NCBI GenBank assembly: GCA_965225895.1
Contig: CBDDBR010000007.1
Location: 56,486-120,485 of the forward strand
Direction of reading: 5' to 3'
Length of the DNA: 64,000 nt
From: Endobugula sp965225895
Lineage (GTDB): Bacteria > Pseudomonadota > Gammaproteobacteria > Pseudomonadales > Cellvibrionaceae
Shown: in pieces, positions 35,014 to 44,282 of the stretch
Numbering within the stretch: position 1 is the first letter of the stretch
Layout: each line of letters starts with the position of its first letter
The notes under the pieces: generated by a model
Told to the model about the DNA's origin: nothing
Database searches by the model: none
The model's input: the letters and a program-made list of their open reading frames with translations, nothing else
Program-made: the position numbers and the translations under genes

Positions 35014-35599
35014 CTAAGCAAGCATCATTATCGCAGTGCGATGATATTGTTTCTGTGGTGTCGTCTTCACGGGTTGCCACTGTTGTTTTTTCAGACTCGC
35101 TATCTTTTTCTGATAATAGCCCCCCTATAAAATTGCCTACCTCTAAATTACCTAGACGACCTAAGTGATTTAATCGAATGCGCCCTTGTTGATCAATAAT
35201 CACTAAGGTGGGCGTGCCTTCCATTTGGTACTTACGCATGGTTGATGGTCTGCGGCCTTCCTCGGGTAAGGCGGGTTTGTCGATGGCAATAGGAAAGGGA
35301 ATACGATATTCGGCCACAAATGCTTTTAATGCTTCACTCGTCATGACTTCATGATGTTCAAATACCGTATGCATACCAATAACTTGTACATCTTCGTCTT
35401 GATAAAATTGGTGTAGTTGCATGGCTTGGGGAATACTGTGTGTGACACAACTAGGGCATAACATTTGAAAAGTATGCAGTACAACTACCTGACCTTTTAG
35501 ATCGGCTAATGATAATGGGGTATCGGTATTGAGCCATTCCGTAACGTTTAATTCTGGCGCGGGTCTACAGTAAGAGAGGGCATTAATTTTATGGTGCAT
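35000..35599 (-). CDS. Thioredoxin-fold redoxin with extra Cys tail
   Basis: A 199-residue redoxin of the TlpA/AhpC-TSA class. The active site is CPSC within FQMLCPSCVTHSIPQ, and the cis-proline is in EGTPTLVIIDQQGRI. No signal peptide is seen, so it is likely cytosolic. After the fold there is a polar tail of about 40 residues ending SSHCDNDACLVKKE, with two further cysteines that might relay electrons or bind metal. Substrate unknown. Confidence 0.75.
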   Translation of the reverse strand: MHHKINALSYCRPAPELNVTEWLNTDTPLSLADLKGQVVVLHTFQMLCPSCVTHSIPQAMQLHQFYQDEDVQVIGMHTVFEHHEVMTSEALKAFVAEYRIPFPIAIDKPALPEEGRRPSTMRKYQMEGTPTLVIIDQQGRIRLNHLGRLGNLEVGNFIGGLLSEKDSESEKTTVATREDDTTETISSHCDNDACLVKKE

Positions 35600-35695
35600 A
35601 AGATATCTCTTTGTATGGGTGTTATGTATTAAATGCGTTTAACATGGTGTGACTTATTTTATTGTGCAATGTTCAATGTGAATACACAAGGCATG

Positions 35696-36655
35696 TTATT
35701 TTTGTGAGTTTTGATCTTGGCTTGTGTAGGTAAAAGGCACGAGTTGTGGAATATGAATAACGCGTTGAACGTTGACTTCAATTAGCCGTTCAATATCTGA
35801 TGCTAGCTTAGTGGATTCTATATCCCAAAAAATAGTAGCTGTACCAGAAATACATAAGCAGTCACCTGTTTCAAAATCAATAAATAGTAATCCTACGCGC
35901 TGATCCGATTCAATATTTCCTAAGGTATTAAAAAAACGATTGCCTTTAAAATCAGGGAAACATAGCGTGTGGTTATTTTTTATTGTAACAAAGCCCGCCT
36001 TGCCACCTCGGTGGGAGGCATCTAGTCCATGCCGTACGTCATCGTTAATGTGTTGCGTTCTTGATGCAATAAAAAATGTGTCGCTACGTTGAATAATATG
36101 GTGTGCGGCTTGTGTGACTATTTCAGTTTGTGTGGTTTCTTTTTTGTGAACGATATGTCGAGGTACTGGCGTGCCTACAATATCTCTAAAGTGAATATAC
36201 TTTTTACAATTACCAAAACTTTGTTCTACATGAACGGCAAGTGTAAGAGGGCTGTGCTTTTTTATGATGCCGTTCATCCGATTTCTGCGTCGAGTCGACA
36301 AATCAATACCTAATATACCTATCTTTTTTTCGGCCTGTATTTCAAGCTGTAATACGTTGTGTAATGGTGGTAAGTGATGAATGAGTAGGGTGTTGCTATC
36401 AGACGATGTGATAAATGAGGGTGTACCACAAATGGGTGTTGCCCATGGTTGTCCATGATGGTCGGTGGTAGCAATAATAATGATAGGCAGTTGTTCAAAA
36501 AAATCACGGTGCTGCTGAGGCATGTAGTCACGAATCAGAGCCTGTGTTTTTTTGCTAATAGATTCGCTAATGCCAAGACGTTGATGTATAGCGGATTCAG
36601 AAGAGTGAAAATGTGAGCGGTAAGGTTTTTGTTTGTCACTCATATTTTTACTCAT
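35696..36655 (-). CDS. Pyridoxamine-phosphate-oxidase-like flavin protein
   Basis: A 319-residue protein with two split-barrel PNPOx-like segments. The first (about 50-150) has FFEQLPIIIIATTDHHGQPWATPI; the second (about 185-300) has DTFFIASR and ASHRGGKAGFVTIKNN ... FPDFKGNRFFNTLGNIESDQRVGLLFIDF. The latter matches the FMN-binding stretch of the family. Such proteins are often fused to or paired with ferredoxin reductases. It may reduce or oxidise a small substrate; the substrate is unknown. Separated from the GST gene by 50 bases on the same strand. Confidence 0.72.
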   Translation of the reverse strand: MSKNMSDKQKPYRSHFHSSESAIHQRLGISESISKKTQALIRDYMPQQHRDFFEQLPIIIIATTDHHGQPWATPICGTPSFITSSDSNTLLIHHLPPLHNVLQLEIQAEKKIGILGIDLSTRRRNRMNGIIKKHSPLTLAVHVEQSFGNCKKYIHFRDIVGTPVPRHIVHKKETTQTEIVTQAAHHIIQRSDTFFIASRTQHINDDVRHGLDASHRGGKAGFVTIKNNHTLCFPDFKGNRFFNTLGNIESDQRVGLLFIDFETGDCLCISGTATIFWDIESTKLASDIERLIEVNVQRVIHIPQLVPFTYTSQDQNSQK

Positions 36656-36705
36656 AGCATGATCAAATGTGGGCGCACATTACATGCGCCCGTGATGTTG
36701 ATTAA

Positions 36706-37347
36706 TTAGCTGGGTAAAGCTGAACGTCCCATGCCCACAAATCGTGGTTGTGCTTCAATACGTGCTAACCACGCGCGTATTGCTGGGTAATCGTCTAGGC
36801 TAGCACCGCCTTCAGGTGCATGAGATATGTATGTGTATGCAGAAATGTCTGCGAGTGTAATGGCGTCACCAGTGAGGAATGGCTGTTGTGCGAGTAAGGC
36901 TTCCATAACAGCAAACAAGGCATCGGTTTTTTGTTTAGCAAGATCATAATCCAGTTCTACACCAAATACATGCACTAAGCGCACCGAGCATGGACCGCTA
37001 GCAATCGCGCCTGCGGCAACAGAAAACCAGCGTTGTACGGCCGCCGCTTTTATTGGGTCTTGTGGCATCCACTCATAGCCGTCGTTGTAGCTTGCATTTA
37101 AGTACACAAGAATGGCATTCGAATCTGCCAATATAACGCCGTTATCATCAATGGCTGGCACTTCACCAAAAGGGCTGATTTTTAGATAGTCAGCGTCTTT
37201 ATGTGCACCTGCGAGTAAATCCAGATCAACAGGCTCGTAAGGCAAGTCTAATAACGCTAAAAATAATTCCACGCGGTGGCAGTGACCCGATAGCGGGTGG
37301 CGATAGAGTTTGATGGGTTTATTATTAGATGGAAATTTGGCGTTCAT
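36706..37347 (-). CDS. Glutathione S-transferase
   Basis: A 213-residue cytosolic GST. The N-terminal thioredoxin-like domain has YRHPLSGHCHRVELFLALL, the GEVPAIDDNGVILADSNAIL segment holds the glutathione-binding cis-Pro and Ser, and the helical C-terminal domain ends near GDAITLADISAYTY. I chose ATG at 37347, which has a perfect AGGAGAG ribosome binding site, over a longer frame to 37389. It is divergent from a LysR regulator, a common arrangement in which the regulator controls the GST. Confidence 0.88.
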   Translation of the reverse strand: MNAKFPSNNKPIKLYRHPLSGHCHRVELFLALLDLPYEPVDLDLLAGAHKDADYLKISPFGEVPAIDDNGVILADSNAILVYLNASYNDGYEWMPQDPIKAAAVQRWFSVAAGAIASGPCSVRLVHVFGVELDYDLAKQKTDALFAVMEALLAQQPFLTGDAITLADISAYTYISHAPEGGASLDDYPAIRAWLARIEAQPRFVGMGRSALPS

Positions 37348-37472
37348 TGGTTCTCTCCTAAAGAGTAAAAGGTAAATGTGAACAAGCACGAGTTATTCAC
37401 GAAACCCGAGATACCTATTGGGTAACGGTACTTAGTGTACATCTGGTCACAATGTTAATAATTAGGTGTAAA

Positions 37473-37498
37473 TGCAATTAACTATTACAATAATTGCA
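37473..37498. promoter_or_regulatory. Inverted repeat in LysR/GST divergent region
   Basis: TGCAATTA (37473-37480) and TAATTGCA (37491-37498), a perfect 8-bp inverted repeat with a 10-base spacer, 37 bases before the LysR start. It fits a LysR recognition site controlling both divergent genes. Confidence 0.45.
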
Positions 37499-37534
37499 AT
37501 AATAAGCGTGATAGAAAAGGCGAAGGTCAATGTG

Positions 37535-38431
37535 ATGGATAAATTACAATCAATGCGAGTGTTTGTGGCGGTGGCCGAATACCAGAGTTTTGTGAAGGCA
37601 AGCGAGCATTTAGAAATATCCGCACCTGCGGTAACGCGTGCAATTGCTCAATTAGAAGGGCGTTTAGGTGCCAAGCTATTTACCCGAACCACACGGCATG
37701 TGCGTTTAACTGATGCGGGGCAGCGGTTTTTAGGTGATGCAAAGCGCATTCTAGATGATGTAGACGAGGCTGAGGCCGCGGTGTCAGGTAGTTATCTTGA
37801 TCCAGCAGGTACTATTTCGATTACGGCTCCCATCTTATTTGGTCGCAAGTACGTTGTGCCTATCATTGTTGAGTACCTAGAGAAAAACCCTGCGGTATCG
37901 GTAAAGTTGTTGTTATTAGATCGTGTGACACATTTAATGGAAGAAGGCTTGGATTTGGCGATTCGTATTGGGCATTTAGAAGAATCTAACCTGTATGCAT
38001 TGCGCGTGGGTAGTGTGCAGCGAGTCACTTGCGGATCCCCCGAATACTTTGCGCAACATGGTGTGCCTAAGCACCCTCGTGATTTGGCAAACCATGATAT
38101 TGTGTTTCCCTCCTCGAATGACTCCGCGAATCAATGGCGCTTTTCGGGGGATGATAAATACTCGGTTAAAGTATCTCCTCGATTTTCGTGTAATCAAAAT
38201 GATGGCGCAATTGGTGTGGCAAAATTGGGTTGGGGGATTACACGTGTGATGTCGTATCAGGTGGGTGAAGAGCTCAGCAATGGCCAATTGCAGCGTGTAT
38301 TAGAAGACTATGAGCAGGACATATTACCCGTTAATATTGTGCATTTAGAAGGTCGCCAAGCGAACGTAAAAATACGCTCGTTTATTGATTTGGCACTTAA
38401 ACGGTTACGGGATAATCCCTTTATTAATTAA
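37535..38431 (+). CDS. LysR-family transcriptional regulator
   Basis: A 298-residue regulator. The N-terminal winged helix-turn-helix has MRVFVAVAEYQSFVKASEHLEISAPAVTRAIAQLEGRLG, then the effector-binding periplasmic-binding-like domain. The ATG at 37535 has AAGG upstream and gives the usual family N-terminus (MDKLQSMRVF). Divergent from the GST gene, its probable target. The inducer is not known. Confidence 0.92.
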   Translation: MDKLQSMRVFVAVAEYQSFVKASEHLEISAPAVTRAIAQLEGRLGAKLFTRTTRHVRLTDAGQRFLGDAKRILDDVDEAEAAVSGSYLDPAGTISITAPILFGRKYVVPIIVEYLEKNPAVSVKLLLLDRVTHLMEEGLDLAIRIGHLEESNLYALRVGSVQRVTCGSPEYFAQHGVPKHPRDLANHDIVFPSSNDSANQWRFSGDDKYSVKVSPRFSCNQNDGAIGVAKLGWGITRVMSYQVGEELSNGQLQRVLEDYEQDILPVNIVHLEGRQANVKIRSFIDLALKRLRDNPFIN

Positions 38432-38561
38432 TCAGGGTGTTAACGATGAAGGTAATGGCTTGCAGCAGTAGAATAAATTTCTGTATCGCTACTGTTTGAT
38501 CCTATAAAGATGGTATAAAGACGATTATATTTTATAAGAATGATTGTGATTGAGGTATTTC

Positions 38562-39167
38562 ATGAATTTAGAACCCTATAAACATTTATTATCAACGGAT
38601 ATTTCTGATGCCATGTCCGCAGGTTTTGCCATGGACATTGGTATTCATGCTTTATGTGCTCCCGCACCTCGATTAATGGGGTTTGCTTATACTGTTCGCT
38701 GCGAAAATCGCAGTAATACGTATTTTCACGATGCGATTTATAGTGCACCTAAGGGCGCTATTGTGGTTGCCGAAGCCGATGCAAATGATTATGCCGTTGC
38801 TGGTGGTAATGTATGCGCTGTAGCGCAAGAAAATGGTGTTGCAGGTTTTGTGATTGACGGTGTAGCACGTGATTTAGGTGAGATTCGTCATTTGGCGTTC
38901 CCTGTTTATGCTCGTGGTGTATTTCCTAAACCCGGCGATAAAATCAAAGCAGGTGAATCCCAAATTTCTATCGTGTGCGGTGGCGTTACAGTGAACACTG
39001 GCGACTTAATTATTGCCGACGAAGAAGGTATTGCGGTAATTCCTGCTGCGGATGTCGAAACAGTATTGGAAAGCGCGTTAGCAAAACAACAAAAAGCAGA
39101 TGCCGAGTCGCTGAGTGATTGGCGCGAAAAGCATCACAAAAAAATTCAACAGGTATTAGCTAGTTAA
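38562..39167 (+). CDS. RraA-family aldolase/decarboxylase-like protein
   Basis: A 201-residue member of the RraA/HMG-aldolase family. The metal- and substrate-binding core is visible in GGNVCAVAQENGVAGFVIDGVARDLGEI, with Arg-Asp typical of 4-hydroxy-4-methyl-2-oxoglutarate aldolases. The protein is longer than the RNase E inhibitor RraA and has a C-terminal helix (LSDWREKHHKKI). An enzyme role is therefore more likely. ATG 38562 has GAGG 6 bases before it. Confidence 0.78.
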   Translation: MNLEPYKHLLSTDISDAMSAGFAMDIGIHALCAPAPRLMGFAYTVRCENRSNTYFHDAIYSAPKGAIVVAEADANDYAVAGGNVCAVAQENGVAGFVIDGVARDLGEIRHLAFPVYARGVFPKPGDKIKAGESQISIVCGGVTVNTGDLIIADEEGIAVIPAADVETVLESALAKQQKADAESLSDWREKHHKKIQQVLAS

Positions 39168-39201
39168 TCATAACTGAGTAATTCCGTTACTGGGGGTGTA
39201 T

Positions 39202-39774
39202 ATGTTATCCGACGAAGAAGTGACTATTTTACGCAATAATATAGAGCTCTATGAAGGTAAAGTATCTCATATGTATTTAGACTCACGAGGGTTTGTCACT
39301 GTGGGTGTAGGGCATTTATTGAGTAATACATATGCAGCCCAAAAGGTTTTTTTTCAAACCGAGGCAGGCGATGCTGCGAGTGATGATGTGATTGCTGAAG
39401 AGTTTGTATTGTTGCAGCAGCAAGAGGGCAATCGAGTTGCCAGTTATTACAAACAATTTACGCAGTTGCATGTATCAGATGAAACTATTGATGGGCTAAC
39501 CAATAAACATATTGATAGTTTCTATCAAGAGCTGCAAATTATTTACAGTGAGTTTGATACCTTTCCTCGTAATGTAAAGTTGGCGCTTTTTGATTTGATT
39601 TTTAATTTAGGTATGACAGCCTTGCGAAAAAAATGGCCTAAGCTTAATGGGTGTATTGCTAATAGGGATTGGGTAGGTGCCGCTGAAAATTGTCGACGCC
39701 GTGGTATTGCGGATGCGCGTAATGACTATGTGAAATCGTTGTTAGAGCGTGGAGATGAAACATCTATTGCGTAG
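39202..39774 (+). CDS. T4-lysozyme-like muramidase (GH24-like)
   Basis: A 190-residue protein whose N-terminus matches the T4 lysozyme active site spacing: Glu18, Asp27 and Thr33 (YEGKVSHMYLDSRGFVTVGVGH), the same 9 and 15 residue offsets as E11, D20 and T26. The C-terminal part (NVKLALFDLIFNLGMTALRKKWPKLN) matches the helical lobe. There is no signal peptide. No holin, spanin or phage structural gene is nearby. It could be a phage relic, an antibacterial effector or a cell-wall enzyme exported in another way. ATG 39202 follows a GGGGG run; an in-frame GTG lies at 39196. Confidence 0.78.
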   Translation: MLSDEEVTILRNNIELYEGKVSHMYLDSRGFVTVGVGHLLSNTYAAQKVFFQTEAGDAASDDVIAEEFVLLQQQEGNRVASYYKQFTQLHVSDETIDGLTNKHIDSFYQELQIIYSEFDTFPRNVKLALFDLIFNLGMTALRKKWPKLNGCIANRDWVGAAENCRRRGIADARNDYVKSLLERGDETSIA

Positions 39775-39807
39775 CATTATTTTGAAGTCAGCAAGTCTAT
39801 AAGCATA

Positions 39808-40188
39808 TTAGCCCTGAGAATCAAATAGGCACATCAGTTCTCGTTCGCAGGCTTGTACATTGCCTAAATTGTGACTAATGATGTTGAGTAAATGCGTTAA
39901 GCTATCCGAATCTATTTGAGTAAAACAAAAACCATAATGTTTATCGTGACGGTGGGCGAGTTGAATGTCGGCGCAAATAGTCACGCCGTTTTCAAAATGA
40001 ATAACCGCGTTAAATAAAATATTTTTATCCAGCTCTGGCGTCAGTTCAAAGTTGATTAATATGCCATTAAATGAAATATCTATAACATCGCCTTGCCAGT
40101 GTTGTTGATTATGTGACAGCGTAATATGGCTAATAAAGGCAACGCGTGTAAAGCGGCGTTTATCTTTTGTAGGTGTCGTGTGATCCAT
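39808..40188 (-). CDS. PilZ-domain c-di-GMP receptor
   Basis: A 126-residue single PilZ domain. The c-di-GMP binding residues are present: RRFTR near residues 11-15 and DISFNG near 37-42. It probably acts as a stand-alone adaptor. Downstream neighbours do not reveal a target; a FimX-type c-di-GMP receptor gene, broken by an insertion sequence, lies elsewhere in the window. Confidence 0.85.
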   Translation of the reverse strand: MDHTTPTKDKRRFTRVAFISHITLSHNQQHWQGDVIDISFNGILINFELTPELDKNILFNAVIHFENGVTICADIQLAHRHDKHYGFCFTQIDSDSLTHLLNIISHNLGNVQACERELMCLFDSQG

Positions 40189-40330
40189 GCTCTAATACGC
40201 TCGTTAAATCATTTCAATTCACATTCAGTATAGTCGCTATTAAGGAATGCGCTAGTCACGGCGAGCTGAAAGCTATGACGAGGTATTGGGATAAGTTAAA
40301 AGCGTTACGGTAAATGAAGCGTGTAGTGAT

Positions 40331-40379
40331 AAACCGTAAGTACTTAGCGTAAATATATTAAGTTAAGTGCTTACGGTTT
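40331..40379. terminator. Long hairpin after ettA
   Basis: A 16-bp stem with one G-T pair, AAACCGTAAGTACTTA (40331-40346) with TAAGTGCTTACGGTTT (40364-40379). It lies 16 bases after the ettA stop. The better T-run is on the plus strand, where no gene ends nearby, so direction is unclear. Confidence 0.55.
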
Positions 40380-40394
40380 TTTATTGCGGTGTTA

Positions 40395-42059
40395 TTACGT
40401 TTTGAGAGGCTTATACTTCATGCGTTCAGGCTGTGCTTTGTCGCCTTTACGTTGTAATAAATCTTCGTGGTATTCCGTGTAATTACCTTCAAAGAATACG
40501 ACCTCACTTTCACCTTCGTAAGCAAGAATATGAGTTGCTATACGGTCAAGGAACCAACGATCGTGCGAGATCACCAATGCGCAACCCGGAAAATTTAGTA
40601 AGGCATCTTCTAAGGCGCGTAAAGTTTCGATATCAAGATCATTTGACGGCTCATCGAGAAGTAATACATTTGCCCCTTGTTTTAGGGTGTTGGCCAAATG
40701 TAGGCGTCCACGTTCACCACCCGATAAATCGCCCACGCGTTTTTGTTGGTCAGAGCCTTTAAAGTTAAAGCGACCAACGTATGAACGTGAGCTAACCTCA
40801 TAATTACCTATGGTAAGTACATCGGCGCCACCAGATACGGCTTCCCATACATTTTGTGAGTCATCAAGGTTTTCGCGCCCTTGCTCTACATAAGCCACTT
40901 GTACGGTTTCGCCAAGTACAATCTCGCCGCTATCGGGTGTTTCGGTGCCGTTAATCATACGGAATAAGGTGGATTTACCTGCGCCATTACCCCCTACAAT
41001 ACCGACAATGGCACCTTTAGGGATGGTGATGTTTAGGTTATCAATTAATAGGCGCTCTTCGTAACTTTTGCAGACGTTATGAAATTCAATGACTTTGTCG
41101 CCTAGACGTTCGCCGGGTGGAATGTAAATTTCATTGGTTTCGTTACGCGTTTGAAATTCTTGTGACTGAAGTTCGTCAAAACGTTGTAAGCGCGCTTTGC
41201 TTTTGGCTTGGCGGCCTTTTGGATTTTGTCGTACCCACTCTAGTTCGGCTTTTAGGGCTTTTTGGTGTGAGGCTTCTGCACGGGCTTCTTGTGCTAGGCG
41301 AGCTTCTTTGGTTTCTAACCATGTAGAGTAGTTGCCCTCATAAGGAATACCGCGTCCACGGTCGAGTTCTAATATCCAACCCGCTGCATTATCGAGGAAG
41401 TAGCGATCGTGAGTAATGGCTACCACGGTGCCGTTAAAGTCTTGTAAAAAGCGCTCTAACCAAAATACAGATTCTGCATCCAAGTGGTTTGTGGGTTCGT
41501 CAAGCAATAGCATGTCAGGCTTAGATAATAGTAGGCGACAAAGGGCAACACGGCGTTTTTCACCACCTGATAATTTGCTGATATCGGCATCCCAAGGGGG
41601 AAGGCGTAGTGAATCTGCGGCTTGTTCGAGCTTGTTATCAAGGTTGTGTGCATCCCATGCTTGAATAACATCCTCAAAACGGCTTTGCTGTTTGGCTAAA
41701 GCATCAAAATCGGCATCGGGTTCGGCATAAGCGGTATATACCGCTTCTAAACCTTCAAGCGCATCTAAGGCTTCGCGTACGCCGTCTTCTACATTGCCAC
41801 GTACGTTTTTGTTCTCATCCAGTTGAGGTTCTTGGGGTAAATAGCCGATTTTAATATCTGGCATAGGGCGTGCTTCGCCGTTATAGTCTTGGTCTATCCC
41901 AGCCATAATACGTAATAGGCTAGATTTACCCGAACCATTGAGGCCGAGTACGCCGATTTTTGCACCTGGAAAAAATGAGAGTGAAATATCTTTGAGAATT
42001 TCACGTTTGGGGGGAACCACCTTGCCAACGCGGTTCATGGTGTAAACATATTGAGCCAT
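40395..42059 (-). CDS. ettA: Energy-dependent translational throttle protein EttA
   Basis: ABC-F ATPase that binds the ribosomal E site and gates translation according to ATP level. Two ABC domains are present: GLNGSGKSSLLRIMAG with LSGGEKRRVALCRLLL and DEPTNHLD, and GGNGAGKSTLFRMI with LSGGERGRLHLANTL and DEPSNDLD. The charged linker with ARAEASHQKALKAELEW lies between them. No membrane segments. The 554-residue length fits EttA. Transcribed away from glyA. Confidence 0.95.
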   Translation of the reverse strand: MAQYVYTMNRVGKVVPPKREILKDISLSFFPGAKIGVLGLNGSGKSSLLRIMAGIDQDYNGEARPMPDIKIGYLPQEPQLDENKNVRGNVEDGVREALDALEGLEAVYTAYAEPDADFDALAKQQSRFEDVIQAWDAHNLDNKLEQAADSLRLPPWDADISKLSGGEKRRVALCRLLLSKPDMLLLDEPTNHLDAESVFWLERFLQDFNGTVVAITHDRYFLDNAAGWILELDRGRGIPYEGNYSTWLETKEARLAQEARAEASHQKALKAELEWVRQNPKGRQAKSKARLQRFDELQSQEFQTRNETNEIYIPPGERLGDKVIEFHNVCKSYEERLLIDNLNITIPKGAIVGIVGGNGAGKSTLFRMINGTETPDSGEIVLGETVQVAYVEQGRENLDDSQNVWEAVSGGADVLTIGNYEVSSRSYVGRFNFKGSDQQKRVGDLSGGERGRLHLANTLKQGANVLLLDEPSNDLDIETLRALEDALLNFPGCALVISHDRWFLDRIATHILAYEGESEVVFFEGNYTEYHEDLLQRKGDKAQPERMKYKPLKT

Positions 42060-42408
42060 AGAGACCAGTCCTTACTGAAAATCCGATGTGTGCGGGTATT
42101 GCACGAGGTAAATATGTCCGCACGGTAACGAAACTCATCGCATAACACAATAGCACTACGGATTAGCGATATGGGATAGCAAAGTGAGCTTGGCGGACGC
42201 TGTATACGTAAAACCGAGTATAGCGCACCAGATAGTACTTTTTCGATACGTTTGAGAAAGGAATGTTGCGTACAGATTGATTAATATTCGTGCTGGTTTA
42301 GTAGGATTTTTTCAGGTGATAGTGTAAAATGCGCGCTCTTTTGAGGACGTTGGTTCTTCTCGGCGTTTCCTTTCTATTCCACCTAAATACTATAGGTATT
42401 GATACTCC
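42060..42408. other. Divergent intergenic region ettA/glyA
   Basis: 349 bases without a gene. It holds the leaders of two divergent genes. A TAAAAT box lies near 42326-42331, and a pyrimidine-rich stretch (about 42353-42380) precedes glyA. I recognise no riboswitch and no MetR/PurR consensus with confidence. Confidence 0.5.
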
Positions 42409-43671
42409 ATGTTTGATAAGTCACAAACCATCGAAAACTTTGATCCCGAATTATGGGCCTCTATTCAGTCTGAAGAGCGTCGTCAAGAAGAGCATATTGA
42501 GCTGATCGCATCAGAGAACTATACCAGCCCTATGGTTATGGTTGCGCAAGGCACGAAGCTGACGAATAAGTATGCAGAAGGCTATCCAAGTAAGCGCTAT
42601 TACGGTGGTTGTGAGTATGTTGACCAAGCGGAAAGCTTGGCAATTGAGCGTGCGAAAGAATTGTTTGGTGCTGATTATGCCAATGTTCAGCCGCACGCAG
42701 GTTCGCAGGCGAACTCAGCGGTTTACCAAGCCTTGTGTGAGCCAGGTGATACAGTATTAGGTTTTAGTTTGGCGCACGGTGGCCACTTAACACACGGTGC
42801 TTCAGTGAGCTTTTCGGGTAAAACGTACAATGCCATTCAGTATGGCTTAAATGTTGAAACGGGCGAAGTTGATTATGATGAAGTGGAGCGTTTAGCCCTT
42901 GAGCATAAACCAAAAATGATTATAGCGGGCTTTTCTGCGTATTCTCAAATTATGGACTGGCAGCGTTTCCGCGATATCGCCGACAAAGTGGGTGCATACT
43001 TATTAGTGGATATGGCGCACGTTGCAGGTTTAGTAGCAGCAGGCGTTTATCCTAACCCTGTACAAATCGCAGATGTGACAACAACAACAACGCATAAAAC
43101 ATTGCGCGGCCCTCGTGGTGGTTTGATTCTAGCGAAAGCGAACCCAGAAATTGAGAAAAAATTAAACTCTGCCGTTTTCCCCGGTGGCCAAGGTGGCCCA
43201 TTAATGCACGTGATCGCGGCAAAAGCGGTGAGCTTTAAAGAAGCGATGAGCAATGAGTTTAAAGAGTACCAAAAACAAGTGGTTGTGAATGCAAAAGCAA
43301 TGGCGGCTACATTTATGTCTCGCGGTATTAAGATTGTTTCTAACGGCACCGAAAACCATTTAATGTTGCTTGATCTGATTGGTAAAGAGTATTCAGGTAA
43401 AGATGCTGATGCGGCTTTAGGGGAAGCTTATATTACGGTAAACAAAAACTCGGTACCGAATGATCCTCGTTCACCGTTTGTTACATCGGGCTTACGTATT
43501 GGTACCCCTGCGATTACCACTCGTGGTTTTGGTGAAGCAGACAGTGTTGAATTAGCTAACTGGATCTGTGATGTCTTAGATTCATTAGAAAATGGCACAT
43601 CAGCAACGGTTATTCCTGAAGTGAAGCAAAAGGTATTGGCTATTTGTGCAAAATACCCTGTGTATGGCTAG
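42409..43671 (+). CDS. glyA: Serine hydroxymethyltransferase
   Basis: PLP enzyme that interconverts serine and glycine and charges tetrahydrofolate with one-carbon units. The PLP lysine lies in TTTTTHKTLRGPRGGLIL; HGGHLTHG and YGGCEYVDQAE are family blocks. The 420-residue length is normal. A terminator follows at 43704. The order glyA-nrdR-rib genes is as in Pseudomonas. Confidence 0.98.
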   Translation: MFDKSQTIENFDPELWASIQSEERRQEEHIELIASENYTSPMVMVAQGTKLTNKYAEGYPSKRYYGGCEYVDQAESLAIERAKELFGADYANVQPHAGSQANSAVYQALCEPGDTVLGFSLAHGGHLTHGASVSFSGKTYNAIQYGLNVETGEVDYDEVERLALEHKPKMIIAGFSAYSQIMDWQRFRDIADKVGAYLLVDMAHVAGLVAAGVYPNPVQIADVTTTTTHKTLRGPRGGLILAKANPEIEKKLNSAVFPGGQGGPLMHVIAAKAVSFKEAMSNEFKEYQKQVVVNAKAMAATFMSRGIKIVSNGTENHLMLLDLIGKEYSGKDADAALGEAYITVNKNSVPNDPRSPFVTSGLRIGTPAITTRGFGEADSVELANWICDVLDSLENGTSATVIPEVKQKVLAICAKYPVYG

Positions 43672-43703
43672 ATAATATCTCACTATTGCGTTGGTGATAT
43701 GTG

Positions 43704-43741
43704 CAAAGGCTACTTGTTCTGCAAGTGGCCTTTGTTTTTTT
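43704..43741 (+). terminator. Rho-independent terminator after glyA
   Basis: Thirteen-bp stem with one T-G pair, CAAAGGCTACTTG (43704-43716) with CAAGTGGCCTTTG (43722-43734), loop TTCTG, then seven T. Confidence 0.92.
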
Positions 43742-43814
43742 ATGCTTTAGGCGGGTTTTGCCTTCTATGCTACTATAGAGTCCCTATTTTATTGATGGCT
43801 GTTCGGAGATTCTC

Positions 43815-44276
43815 ATGCATTGTCCCTTTTGTAGTGCTGATGACACTAAGGTGATTGATTCTCGCTTGGTGGCAGATGGTGATCAAATTCGTCGTCGCCG
43901 TGAGTGTTTGTCTTGCCATGAACGATTTACCACATACGAAATTGCCGAACTGTTAATGCCACGCGTCATTAAACAAGACGAGTCTAGAGAGCCTTTTGAT
44001 GAGAATAAACTGCGTGCAGGTTTACACCGTGCGTTAGAAAAACGTCCTGTCAGTTCAGAAGCGATAGAGTCGTCTATTAATCAAATTAAACACTATCTAC
44101 AAAGTACGGGTGAGCGTGAAATCCCTGCATTATTGATTGGTGAGAAAGTGATGGAGCAACTGCGAGAATTAGACGATGTTGCCTATGTACGTTTTGCCTC
44201 GGTATATCGCCGCTTTAAAGACATTAATGAATTTCGCGAAGAGTTAGATCGCTTAGAAAAGCCACAGCAAGGCTAA
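43815..44276 (+). CDS. nrdR: Transcriptional repressor NrdR
   Basis: Zinc-ribbon and ATP-cone repressor of ribonucleotide reductase genes. The zinc ribbon CPFC...CLSC begins the protein, followed by RRRRECLSCHERFTTYE and the ATP-cone (MPRVIKQDESREPFDENKLRAGL). The 153-residue length is normal. It starts the riboflavin operon, with ribD 6 bases further. Confidence 0.97.
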   Translation: MHCPFCSADDTKVIDSRLVADGDQIRRRRECLSCHERFTTYEIAELLMPRVIKQDESREPFDENKLRAGLHRALEKRPVSSEAIESSINQIKHYLQSTGEREIPALLIGEKVMEQLRELDDVAYVRFASVYRRFKDINEFREELDRLEKPQQG

Positions 44277-44282
44277 CTTATC

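Noticed and set aside
34667..39774. A prophage spanning the Bor-like and lysozyme-like genes
   Set aside because: All genes between are ordinary metabolic or regulatory genes; no integrase, capsid or tail gene is present.
42060..42408. Glycine riboswitch before glyA
   Set aside because: No paired aptamer pattern recognised.
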